The notes under the pieces were generated by a model. That model was given only the letters and a program-made list of their open reading frames with translations. It made no database searches and was not told where the DNA came from. A stretch of 64,000 nt of DNA, from assembly GCA_025991245.1 (NCBI GenBank), contig BQMJ01000034.1:124001-188000 (forward strand), written 5' to 3'. Positions 34,130-49,092 of the stretch are shown here, piece by piece. Position 1 is the first letter of the stretch; each line of letters starts with the position of its first letter. This DNA is from Galdieria partita. Its lineage: Eukaryota; Rhodophyta; Bangiophyceae; Galdieriales; Galdieriaceae. Position numbers and translations under genes: made by a program.

Positions 34130-37100
34130 CTAGAAACTATTACAAGGTCCAAATCCATAGTCAAAAGAAGATGATGATGTCAAATTCTGGTTCAGTGTGT
34201 TGAGATCCTTTTCAATATCACAATGCTCCATCAATGACGTCATTGGCTCTTTTGTCAACCATTCTGTTGGTACAGAATAATACGGTGCTGTCCCTGAAGG
34301 TTGTAAATAAAGCGGAACTCCACTGTCCTGAATTTCCCTTTCTTCGACGGACTCATTGTCTTTAGCCAATGTAGAAGAATGATATGGACTGTTGTTGAAA
34401 ACTTGCCTCTCACAAGTTGCTTGATGTGGATTCCATTGGATATAAGATGGTTGATGATGAGACTCTACTGAAGGATGCAAACGAAGATAGTCCATTCCAT
34501 TACCATGATTAGCCAAGTTATTATTATTGTTGTTATTATTATGCTGCTTCTTATTTTTCTTGGATTTTTTGGTTTCCGTACTCGTATCTTGAGGTTTCTT
34601 TTCCAACAAAGGCCCATTGATACTTGCTCTTAAATAAATATGAGGATTCAATGGGTGATCGGTATCTACATAAAACAATTCCGAATGCTTCAATAGAAAT
34701 CGTTTCAAACCACCAAATCGTTCCTTCAATATGTTGCTCCAATCTTGTTTCCCAAAAGTACTCCTTAAATGCTGACCAATTTCACCAATCAACAAACAGC
34801 CATTTTCTGCTAAAATCTGTGTGAGAAATGCCAAAAGTCCCAATTCGGTAACCTATTATGAAAATTGAGAACATATATCAATCTCCTTCTCGTATATGCT
34901 TACCTCACTATTCACTATAAATCGAACATATTCCAAATTGTTTCTCAAAGTTGTCATGTCAACATAAAGAGGATCTCTTTCTCGAAAGTAATCCAAAAAG
35001 CCTGCAGAAGAAATATAAACGAGTGGACGAGTATCATCAACATGGTGACTGTATTTGCCAACTTTATGAGATGTGACTGGAGCAGATAAAGAACGATCGA
35101 TCAAAAGTGCCAATTGAGTATCAATCAACTTCCATCTATCGATATGACGTTTCCATGCAGAACCTGTCAAAGCTTGTAAATTGGCTGCTGTAGGTGCTGA
35201 ACGAAAGAGTTCCGCATCACGAAGACCTTTGTTGACTGCTTTTTGAAACGCTACGATATCCTTTTCCGTAGAGTCCACACAGATGTTGCGATAATGTGTC
35301 CAACTCACGTGATCAAATATATTCAAGGCTTCCAAAGGCACCACTTCAAATTGTTCCTCTGTGGCATCATTATTTTCTGTTTCATTTACCGCTGTTGTCG
35401 TTCGACGATAAAGCAATACTTCAGCATTGGGTGGAAATAGATAATTTTCACTAGGTCTGGGTTGCTTCCGTTGTCCTCTGGTAAGATCGATAATGCCCTA
35501 CAAAATGATACAAAATTCAACATATGCCTAAATAGAATATGAGCCTCAACACTTGCCGTTTCACAAAGACCAAAGTTTCGCCAATCGAAATTTGCAAAAT
35601 AGGTTAAGAAGCGATAAAGTAAATCAAACGGAGTTTCTATTGAAGCATGAAAACAATTGGCGACTAGGCAATTTTAGTCTGTTCAAGAACATAATTTCTG
35701 CGGAGACTTACTGAAGACCACCAATACTTCCACAGCACGTGAAGGTAAAGTATCAGTCAACTTGACTCCATAATCCACCCAAGTTCTAACCAATAAAAGG
35801 CTTCTTTTGAATAAATGATTTCTTCCCATTGCATGATCAAACTCCTCCAAGACACAAGCAGTATGAATCCCAGCTACATGATTCAACGTTACGCTCACTC
35901 GGACATTGGGAGCAATATCTCTTTCCGTAGAATTCGTATCCAAAGCCACCAGTCCACTTCTTGGGTCTTCAATAGGCCAATTGACAGTAAAAGTTACTGC
36001 AGGAGGTGGCTGACAACCACTGGGAGTTGGTTTAGGTCGAAAATATGAGATATTACGCACAGGTAGTGGAACTGGATGCTCTTGTTGAATCAAGGAAAGA
36101 TATGAAAACTCCAAACTACTTGAAGAATGCTCACTTGCAAGAGTAGCATCTTCACAAAGTGCAGCCATAAGTTTTGCAGACCACTCAGCTGCGGTATCAT
36201 TTTTTCCAACAAGAAAAGCGCCAATTTCTAAAATGGAGTCCGCGTGATATGTCTTTGTAGCAAAGCTTCCATAACAAAATGCTTGCGCGCCAATAGATCT
36301 TTTGATAATACTCGCAACTACTCTGAAAACAGCTTCCCTTCTCAATTCACTGAAACTTGTTGGCACACAAACATCCAGAAAACGATTGACACGAACACAA
36401 ATAGCATCCTCAGTACGCTCTGCTCTAGGACTTGAACTAAATAAGCCCAGTCGACTAAGATATTCTGAGCGTATATTATCCGCACCCATGTGAAGATTGG
36501 GAACAATAGATTGCGCCGATTTGCTTTTAGGTAATGAAGATTGTTGAACTGAAAGAGGTTGTTGGAACTGGAAGGAGTTGTCTGGTGTGGACTGTATAGA
36601 TGCACTTGAAGTATACCAGGAAGAAAAGCCATCATCAGAAGCTAGTTCACTCATAGATTTTGTAGTATTCTGAAACCTCGAGTTTGAATGAAAAGACGAA
36701 TGGTTTTCCTTGAGTATATTGTCAGATGAAGGAAGACAGAGATCCGGTTGAAGAAGAGGAGCAAAACCAGCAGGTAATACCAACCATGGCTGGTTCAAGC
36801 TTTGGTAAATCTTTCGTTCAAAGTTGGAAACAATTTGACTCCATCCAAATAGTTCGACAAAGGTAGCAAATATGGAACCAATCTCAAAAGCCTTTAAATA
36901 AGGATCTGAAGAATTGGAATATTCATTGACCTTCTTCTCACTTTCTTCTGCAACTTGATGCAAGTCCATATCAAAAGACTTTGATGGATCCTGAAACATA
37001 CAACCTCCATGGACACTATGCCACTTTCTTGTTGCTCTCGAACTTGCATTGTTCTTTGAAAGGTTGAAAAGCTGTTGTTGAAAAAGATTCTTTCTCTCCA

Positions 37101-38639
37101 ATGATATAGCCGATATTCTATCCTCTTCCTTTTTTTCATTTGCTTTCTCTTCTTCTTGACAAACTTCATAAGATGGAAATGGATGGAACAACGTGCCCCC
37201 GTGAGTGGACGTTGTTGGAGAGCCAACATTGTCTTCTAAAAGTGCATCAATTCTTTGTTCCAAAAGCTTCGCATCGTGTTCATCCTCCCAATAGTCTCCA
37301 TTTTGTCCTTCCAAAGTCTCCATCGATCTATGGCTGTTCGAAATATCATTCGACTGCCATTTCTTCTTTTCCTAAGTTTACTCTTGTCAATTGAACATAA
37401 CGAATAGATCCAATCCTATTTACCTCAACGATATTCAAAGCTACATTTCCGGAATAATCACGTTGCACTGGGAATTTACTACTCTTTGAAAGCTTCTTCC
37501 ATAGTTCTTGAATGTACAAGGGTTCATAAAGGGTTTGATATACTTTGTCCATATTAGAGCCATCCATTTCCAAACACTCTTCTATGAGACAACGAATATC
37601 GTACACTCTCGGTAACAACAATGACAGTTGAGCAAGAAAAGAATCCAATCTTTTAGGTAAAGGTGCGTGAAAAGCATGATAGAGTGCCATGAGATCCACA
37701 AGTCCATCAAAAACTACTAAAGGTACTCGACTTTCTGCAATAAATCTCAACAGTAAGGCACCTTCTCCACTTGCAACTGTAGGAGGAAGAATTTCACTCC
37801 AACCAGGACGAAACACAAAATTACTTTTCCTACTATATACGATGAGAAATAACTACTATTTCAACTCATCATCACTTACAGTGGACCAAATAAATTGTTT
37901 CCTTTTAAACTATCTCCAGGAGTATGTACTTGTTCAGTGCATTGAGGAACTGAATACTTGATTCCGCTTTCAAAATACTCCGACAAGTCACCCCTATTAC
38001 ACAACTTGAAGACATCAGTACAACTGGTCAAGCAACGCAAAGAATTATTACCCAGTCACTGAGGTCGGAAGAAATGGTGAAATTTCCATTTCTTAAGAAC
38101 AGAAATCGAAAGACTCGAACGCTATATTGTGCATCACGAAAAAGACTAAAAGGAAAACTTTGCGAAACTTCAGAGGAGTTGTTTGCCATTTCTCTTTCTT
38201 CTGGGATATACTCTTTAGGAGGCTTTCGTCGAAAACTTGAAATGAGAACTTCTAAAATACTTTCATTAGAAACAATTGGTCTCAAGCGTTTATATTCTTC
38301 CTTGCTCTTATTCTCTTCTGTTTCTGTGTCAGTGTTGCGTAAACCACAAACATCAATACCATAAGACTGTTTCCAACCAGAGTCGGTACTATTCACGGAG
38401 GTAACTGAAGACGCGTCCAAATGAGACTCGGAGTCCAAAACAACTTCATTTTCTGCACTACTCGTTGAACGGCTGTTACAAGAATGAACAACTTTGACGG
38501 TTATAAAGGTGGAACGTTGTATACAAGAAAACAAATCGTCCAGGGACTCGGAAACATTTTCTTTGGTAACTCTTTTAACATCAATTCCTCCAGGTAACGT
38601 TGTACTGCGACATTCTGTGCTTAGTCCATTGAGCTCCAT
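34130..38639 (-). CDS. Fusion of CAF1/PARN-like, poly(A)-polymerase-like and LOTUS-like domains
   Basis: Seven exons (38639..38052, 38004..37880, 37832..37424, 37371..35712, 35663..35557, 35497..34904, 34852..34130) add to 1401 residues with matching phases. Residues 20-340 resemble the CAF1/PARN deadenylase fold (SLFRDAQYSVRVFRFLFL, LCNRGDLSEYF, VVFDGLVDLMALYHAFHAPLP), but the first acidic pair reads FITVKVV instead of FVAFDFE. The middle resembles plant PAP/TUTase-like proteins (YGSFATKTYHADSILEIGAF, RSLLLVRTWVDYGVKL), with the first catalytic Asp replaced. The C-terminal third has an OST-HTH/LOTUS-like segment (IGQHLRSTFG, LLKHSELFYVD) and Asn/Ser-rich tail. One intron is GC-AG. If the 52-nt intron at 37372-37423 is not used, two genes result, ending at 37346 and starting at 37323. 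Confidence 0.65.
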
Positions 38640-38847
38640 GGAAGCACAATTATGGTATTAGTAAGTACACACACATACTCTCATCTCCCAAGTGATCCAG
38701 AAAATGACCAACGGAAATGGAAGCGAAGAAATTCTAAAGCGAACAAGTTTTCTATTCATTATAAAATAACAAAGTGCAACAATCAACTAGCGCATATATA
38801 AAAGTGTTGTATATAATCTGAATGAAATTACTTTTTCATGATACTCT

Positions 38848-40260
38848 TTATTGGTTTCTAAGATATGAAAAGTATTCAATAGTTCTTTGTAAACCTTCTT
38901 CCATGGATACAATAGGTTTATATCCAAGTTCTCGTTTTGCCTGAATTGGATTGTCTCAATTATTTTCGCGTTCAAACTCCCTCAATTACCTTTTCACAAC
39001 TCACTCTTCTATTCCGAACCGATAATAAAACTCTAAAAGGAGTAAAGTCGCTTTCCAACTGTATCCAAGGAGAGATAAGACGACTCAACCACAGAAATAA
39101 CCAAGCAAAGATATAAATCAACCAAAAAGGTAATCTCTTCTTTGGTCTAGAATAGCTAATGATAGTTCATAAGAAAATGATCATTTCCATAGAATAACGA
39201 TAATGATGTACGTACCCTAAGCCTTGTAAAATATCACCTAAAAATCCCCAAAATGGACGTGGATCGTCATTGGTAATGAAATACACTTGACCGCCTATTC
39301 TTTGAGAACTCTGATGAAGACCATCTTGAGATAATTTCAATGGTTAGGCATCTTGTTTAGGAATATATAGATATATATATATACCTGCAGCCAACTCTAA
39401 AGCATAAGCTACATTGTCTACAAAGGTCCAATCCATACGATTGGTACCATCACCAATATAATATTTCATTTTACCTTTTCTAGCATTGCAGACCAAAGTT
39501 GGAACAAACAACGGATCCTTTTCTCCAAATATTCCTAATTACACAATATATAACCCTCTTAGAACAACGACTATTCAACATATACCAACCACTTGGACGC
39601 AAACAACAAGTATGCAACTGAGATGAATTGGCATCCAACACTGCTCGTTCTGCAACGGCCTATCCATAGCCGTGTCATTGTAAGTGTGCGCTGATTGTCA
39701 CAAGACAACAACTTACTTTGGTCTCCGTGTAAAAATCCACGTGACACTTCGGTACATCAATACTTTCATCCACTCCATCAAGATCTTGTCCACGGAAAAC
39801 GACACTCGCACTCGATACATATAGAAGAGAGTGAACGTGACAAAACTTGCAAGCTTCTATTACGTTCCAAGTTCCTTCTACGTTGACAGCATGCATAATT
39901 TCCTATGGACTTGTTGACGAAACTCTTTTTGCTTCCTTCATTAGCATACCTTATTTTTTGCATTTTCAGCGGACGGTGCAGCAGTTGCACAATGAAATAC
40001 AACACTTGCACCTTTGAAAGCAGTTACTAGGTCATCTTGTCTCCGAATATCGCTACAACAAGTTAGGTTCACTCAGTCAATTTGCACTTTCTATATGACT
40101 ACCCTTGGTGAAAGACTACAGCTTGAATATTCTCTAGCTCTTCAACTTTTTTTATATCAAATATCACGATTCGTTTCCACTTTTCCTTATTATTAGCCAA
40201 ACGTTGCACTAGTGCTCTACCCAGGAAACCACTCCCACCAACCACTACACAAGTGGCCAT
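38848..40260 (-). CDS. 3-beta-hydroxysteroid/sterol-4-alpha-carboxylate dehydrogenase-like (NSDHL/ERG26)
   Basis: Eight exons (40260..40103, 40052..39950, 39902..39717, 39659..39590, 39534..39385, 39324..39216, 39146..38990, 38940..38848) give 341 residues. An NAD-binding Rossmann motif, CVVVGGSGFLGRALVQRL, opens the protein. It is followed by GDIRRQDDL, VVFHCATAAPS, VNVEGTWNVIEAC, the catalytic-type block FYTETKAVAERAV where YTETK stands for YxxxK, and RPSGIFGEKDPLFVP. A hydrophobic segment, PFWLIYIFAWLFLWL, suggests membrane attachment. The family removes C4 carboxyl groups in sterol synthesis at the ER; bacterial-type 3-beta-HSD relatives act on other steroids, so the exact substrate is inferred. 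Donor GTTGGT is used after RPSG. Confidence 0.82.
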
Positions 40261-40370
40261 TTGAAAACAAATACATTCATTGAATAAAGAACATGACAAG
40301 CAACATATGAACTATTGAAGAGGAATACAATGGAGACTTTGTAAAAAAGGAGGTTTTTATTGAAAGGAGA

Positions 40371-40488
40371 ACGTCTCTTTAGGAGACGACAAAAATTAGG
40401 TTCAAGGGCTGTAGAATGCGACCTAAGCCTGGTCTCCTTTAGTAAAAAGCGAAAGGAGAGTACAAATTGACAGAGACCGCCAGCCCAA
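40371..40488 (-). ncRNA. U5: U5 spliceosomal snRNA
   Basis: About 118 nt with the whole U5 layout. Basal stem GGGCTG (40486-40481) pairs with CAGCCC (40411-40406). Stem-loop I is CTCCTTT / AAAGGAG (40458-40452 with 40440-40434) closing an 11-nt loop CGCTTTTTACT at 40451-40441, the U5 loop that aligns the exons; the usual core GCCUUUUAC reads GCUUUUUAC. An Sm site AATTTTTG lies at 40397-40390, followed by a 3' hairpin CGTCTC-ctaaa-GAGACG at 40388-40372. Length is close to that of other U5 RNAs (about 115 nt). Ends are estimated to within a few bases. It sits between the NSDHL-like gene start and the divergent PRP16 gene. Confidence 0.85.
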
Positions 40489-40516
40489 ATTGCAAATGGG
40501 ATGTGAAGAGAATCAG

Positions 40517-40560
40517 AAATTATTTAAAGGACGACTCCAACGAAATTTGATGTTGGGATA
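40517..40560 (-). promoter_or_regulatory. Putative snRNA promoter: USE-like element and TATA-like box
   Basis: Upstream of U5 on the minus strand lie TATCCCAACATC (40560-40549), similar to the plant snRNA upstream element RTCCCACATCG, and TTTAAATAATTT (40528-40517). Taking the U5 start near 40488, they centre near -67 and -34, about 33 bp apart, which is the RNA polymerase II spacing in plants. This is motif matching by eye. Confidence 0.4.
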
Positions 40561-40608
40561 AATCCTATTAGAGCGTGAAAAGTTGCTCTTATTGATTGTC
40601 CTGTGCAC

Positions 40609-44820
<4,212 letters not shown>

Positions 44821-45079
44821 TCGCATTTTTTTCTCGCAATGAATGATGACAACCATATGGCGCTCAAACGGTCTATCATTAGGTGATACTAGTCATACTT
44901 GGATATCCAGTGTTTTATGATATTTCAATGTACAGTATCACTGTGTAGGTCACCAAGTAAAGTATGAACGATAAACATTTGGACATTTGCATCTTATCCC
45001 ACATTTTGTATTGGTCGACTTGGAGATTTGCCAACACACATCATAAGAGGCAAATTGATCGTTGTATAAATATTATCCA

Positions 45080-45650
45080 ATGTCTTGGCAAGTATACGTA
45101 GATCAACAGTTACTTGGTTCAGTAAGTATGCAATGGGGTAGGGTCAGCTTATTACTCAATACGTTGTTTTAGGGGAGGGTGAAGGAAGCAGCTATATGTA
45201 GTTTGGATGGAAATATATGGGCGCGTTCTGCTGGTTTCCAAGTAAGCGTTGATTATAGTGTATACCAGTTGTTTACTTTCATAGGCTTCAACAGAAGAGT
45301 TGAAAAAGTTGATAGCCACTTTTCAACAAACCCAAGAAGCCGCGCAAAACGGGATATTTTTGGGAAATAAGAAATATTTGTAAGTGCGTGGAGAGTTTTT
45401 ATTCTGATAGATTGAAAAGAATTCAGCTTTTTACGTTCCACTGAAGATACTGTTTACGGAAAATGGGTAAGTTTAGGGTGGTTGTGTGTATCATATGTAG
45501 CTTTCACCTTGTTAGGGTGAAGATGGCTTTGTTGCCATGCAAACCAATATGTGTCTCATCGTCGCCATATTTACCAAACCTGTGTCTGCTGCAGAGTGTG
45601 CCACAGCAGTTGGCAGAATAGTCGATTATTTGAAGAGTGCAGGTTACTAA
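45080..45650 (+). CDS. PFN: Profilin
   Basis: Five short exons (45080..45121, 45173..45241, 45285..45379, 45427..45466, 45516..45650) give 126 residues. The N-terminus MSWQVYVDQQLLGSG is the classical profilin opening, followed by AAICSLDGNIWARSAGF, FLRSTEDTVYGKWGEDGF and the C-terminal helix AVGRIVDYLKSAGY. It binds monomeric actin and polyproline and controls filament assembly in the cytosol. Length is typical. The TAA stop overlaps the stop codon of the convergent trehalose synthase gene (45647), leaving no spacer between the two coding regions. Confidence 0.96.
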
Positions 45651-46064
45651 AGTTTTGTTTGGCTAGTTTCTGCTAACTGTTCCAAAATGGATAAAACGTG
45701 GTGCGCATCGGGTACGAAGTAATGTGCTTTTGTGTATTTTCTTCCAACACTGCAAGTAAATACCTAAACATTGGGTCTATGGATAACTATCATCAGCAAT
45801 GACACAATCCACTTACTTTTGCTTGCGTTGATTCTACTTGTTGAAACATTTGCTCATCTGTTCGATCATCTCCTATACAAAGAATGAAATCGGGTAACTG
45901 TGATGGTTGTAGTCTAAAACATCATAGTGAGTGCGTCTGAACATCTTTAACTTACTTTGCTAAAATGAACTGTACAAAGGAGCCCTTGTCCACACCTTTA
46001 GGACGAACATAGAGAATCTTTTGTCCCATCAATATCTAATATTCAAGTCATTCTCTCTTTCTTT

Positions 46065-46131
<67 letters not shown>

Positions 46132-49054
46132 AATATAGATAATCAACCATTACCTCTAAAGGAGTTTCCATCAAAGCTTGTTCCAAATGTTGTCTCGCTT
46201 CCATTGCTTGTGAAAATGCAAAGTCTGGATCAGCATCTCGAAAATGCCATGTTAAGCACGTTTCCTTTTCCGACATAAACGACCTAAACGTACACAATTC
46301 AATCCATCTCTATTCACAACAAAGTGAATAAGATACCCCGGTGTGCACTCTTCAAATCTTTTCAAAATATCTTTTGCAATAGTCAATGATTGCGTAATTC
46401 TTTCCAGTGAAATATTCTTCTCATTGGATATCCACGAATACCACAAAGGAACCCAATCCTTGTCTCCTCCTTCTGTCTGTTGATTGTGAAGTATTTCTTC
46501 ATTCTTAGGCCAACAATAATACATTCCATATTCAGCGGCTAATCCAATTCCTGTCATAGCCAACCAACTACTCAACTAGAACAAAAATGGTGGTTATCAT
46601 AGAGATAAAACTTTCAAGACCCCAATACCGTATTCTTATCTCTTCCACTTATAACAAATACTCTATTTTGCACATCTGATGAGAGTTTCTTTAAAATATA
46701 CAATAAATGAGAACTAGGCCTAGCCAATTCAGGTACTGTTCGATAACTAATTTCACACACAATACATCAATATCCATCGTTGTCTATGATTGGAATATAA
46801 GTTATCTTCTTACCTTGTCAAAGTTCCATCATAATCGAACAAAAACAATCTCCGGTGACTTGTTTGATAAGCTTCCAATAAAGTTTCCACATGTAAAGGT
46901 TGTAATTGCAATTCCATTTGTCTTCGTTCAGAGATTGTTTCCAACCAATCGGAAACAAAATGGTCACCCCAAGAAATACAAGTATGAGATATCACATAAC
47001 TAACCATTCGTATTCCATTTTCTATTTTCAGATTGACTTACCGATAAAGCTTTTGGTGTTTCATCTTTCGTTCTTGTTCCGACATGGAAAGTGATTTGTG
47101 AATACAGTCGGCAACTTCTTCCGTATTCCAAGGATTGCATAATATGGCACCTGGTAAGGAATGTGCTGCGCCTGTCAATTCTGAAAGTATCAATACTCCA
47201 TAATGGTTATGCTAATAAAACTCTCTATTCATCACTTCTTATTATGTTCCATTCCATTCACTTACTTGACAATAAATATATTCATAAGAAACCAAATTCA
47301 TACCGTCTCTTAAAGAAGTAATCATGGCAACATCGCCTATGGAATATAAAGCACACAAGTCTTCAAAAGAGATCATTTGATTGAGAAAGTGAATAGGAAC
47401 ATAGTCCATGGAAGAAAACTTTCCATTCAATCTACCAACCAACTGATACATTTCAGCACGAAATCGATAATAATCCCCTGAAGCAGATATCGAAGGAATA
47501 GCAACTTGAATAAAGACACAATGACCAATCCATTCTGGAAAAGTATCCAGAAAACATTCGATAGCCAACAATTTGTGAGGAATTCCTTTAATATAGTCTA
47601 ATCGATCCACTCCAATGATAATCTTTTTATCTTTGAATTGGCTTGTCAATTGTTGTATTCGGTCTTTTACAGTTCGAGTTTCCAGTGCTTTGGAAAATAG
47701 AGTTGTGTCTATGCCCAATGGAAATATTCCAATGCTTACTTGAGTCGTTCGATTATCCACCTCATCCAAAGTCAAAGAATGCTTTCACAAGGCAACTAGT
47801 TACTTACTGCATTGGGACGAACATCAAGTCCCAATAATCGACTACAAACACTAAGGAAATGTCGAGCATAATCATAAGAATGGAATCCTATCAAATCAGA
47901 ACCTAAAACAATATATATATATTCACAATGATGACTTCAGAATATATGTTACCTAAAACTCCTTCTACAAGTTCTCTTCGATTGGGAAGCATTCGATAAA
48001 CTTCAGAAGAAGGAAATGGAGTATGTAAAAAGAATCCAATCGAAGCACTTGGACATCTTTCACGAATCATTTTAGGAACCAGCAAAAGATGAAAATCGTG
48101 TATCCAAATAAAGTCTTGACTTTGATAATGTTCCATAATAACTTTGACAAAATCCATATTCGCCCTTTTCTTCTTTCATTGGATGATACAAAGAATATTC
48201 TATCAACTTGCCTTTTATAAGCTTCCCATGCTTCCACTCGAAAGGATCTTTCGCCTTCCACATGTAATAACAAATAATGAAAGAGTGGCCATAATACCGA
48301 ATTACAAAAGGATTGATACATTTCATAATCATGAAACTGTGAAAAGACAGGAATAAACCTGAACAGTAATAATCCATTTCGATTCATCATCCATAGAGAT
48401 TCACTTACCCATATTCGGTTTCCAACTTGTGTTTTAGTATATCTTGTCTTTCCACATCCCAACAAGTACCCAAAGCTCCAAACCAAAAGACTGGAAACTT
48501 CTTCTTCAAATAAAATATTGCTGGAACTAAACCTCCTGAACTAACTGTAATCTATAAAAATAGTTTCAAACTTTCTCAACCCAATACAAGTTGACATACT
48601 GTTGGTTTATTTCTGTTTGACCAATCAACCGTCACAGGAAGTCGACTAGTAACTACCAATAATCGACTAGTAGGAATAACGTCTTTTCTCAGTCTCGATT
48701 GAGAAACTCGTTCAACTCCTTTGGTTGTTAACACATTGGCCTAAAAAGTTCCTCCAACTATCCATCCTCCCTATTCTTCACCAAACAGAATCTACTTACT
48801 TTAAGTTCACGTATCTCTGCCAACTGCAATTGAATATTTTGTATCTTGTTGAGTAACACTTCTTCCGATTCTTCCCCAATCCCATGTTTTGTTTCTTCTT
48901 CTTCTCTCGTTTCCAATATCTAGGAATATTGTCCATTGTCTTTTTCTACAACACAAATAGAATATACCTGTAATGTAGGCAACTCCATAGAAGTACTTCT
49001 AGACATTCCACTATCTAAAAGTTCAGCTTCTGAAAAGGAGATAGAACTCGACAT
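45647..49054 (-). CDS. TPS: Bifunctional trehalose-6-phosphate synthase/phosphatase
   Basis: Sixteen exons add to 858 residues. From the start: 49054..48968, 48919..48800, 48740..48600, 48551..48409, 48358..48212, 48164..47953, 47902..47808, 47760..47266, 47211..47042, 46999..46814, 46746..46629, 46575..46337, 46283..46154, 46035..45956, 45913..45817, 45763..45647. The synthase half (about 75-560) has TVSSGGLVPAI, FIWIHDFHLLLVP, FLHTPFPSSEVYRMLP, and GVDRLDYIKGIPHKLLA with the Arg and Lys that bind phosphate. The phosphatase half has LFLFDYDGTLT, VFVISGRDK and CIGDDRTDEQMF, so both active sites look intact. This is the plant class II domain order. It makes trehalose from UDP-glucose and glucose-6-phosphate. 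One intron (48211-48165) is GC-AG; another carries a microsatellite. Confidence 0.93.
46065..46122. repeat. Compound (AC)n(AT)n microsatellite in an intron
   Basis: About 12 AC units are followed by about 17 AT units inside the 118-nt intron 46036-46153 of the trehalose gene. The intron is roughly twice the local norm, mostly because of this tract. Confidence 0.93.
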
Positions 49055-49092
49055 TTTGGAGTGGATCATTGACCAATTTTGGTGGTTTTACA

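Noticed and set aside
37324-37346. Separate genes for the CAF1-like and transferase-like parts
   Set aside because: Possible, but a 22-base gap would leave no room for ends and starts, and a normal 52-nt intron joins them exactly in frame; kept as the alternative model.
40261-40608. tRNA-like GGTTCAAGGG on the plus strand
   Set aside because: The complementary strand forms a complete U5 snRNA here, and no tRNA cloverleaf can be drawn.
46043-46180. TYIYIYIYIY-like peptides across the compound microsatellite
   Set aside because: The tract lies within an intron whose flanking exons join in frame at a conserved phosphatase position.
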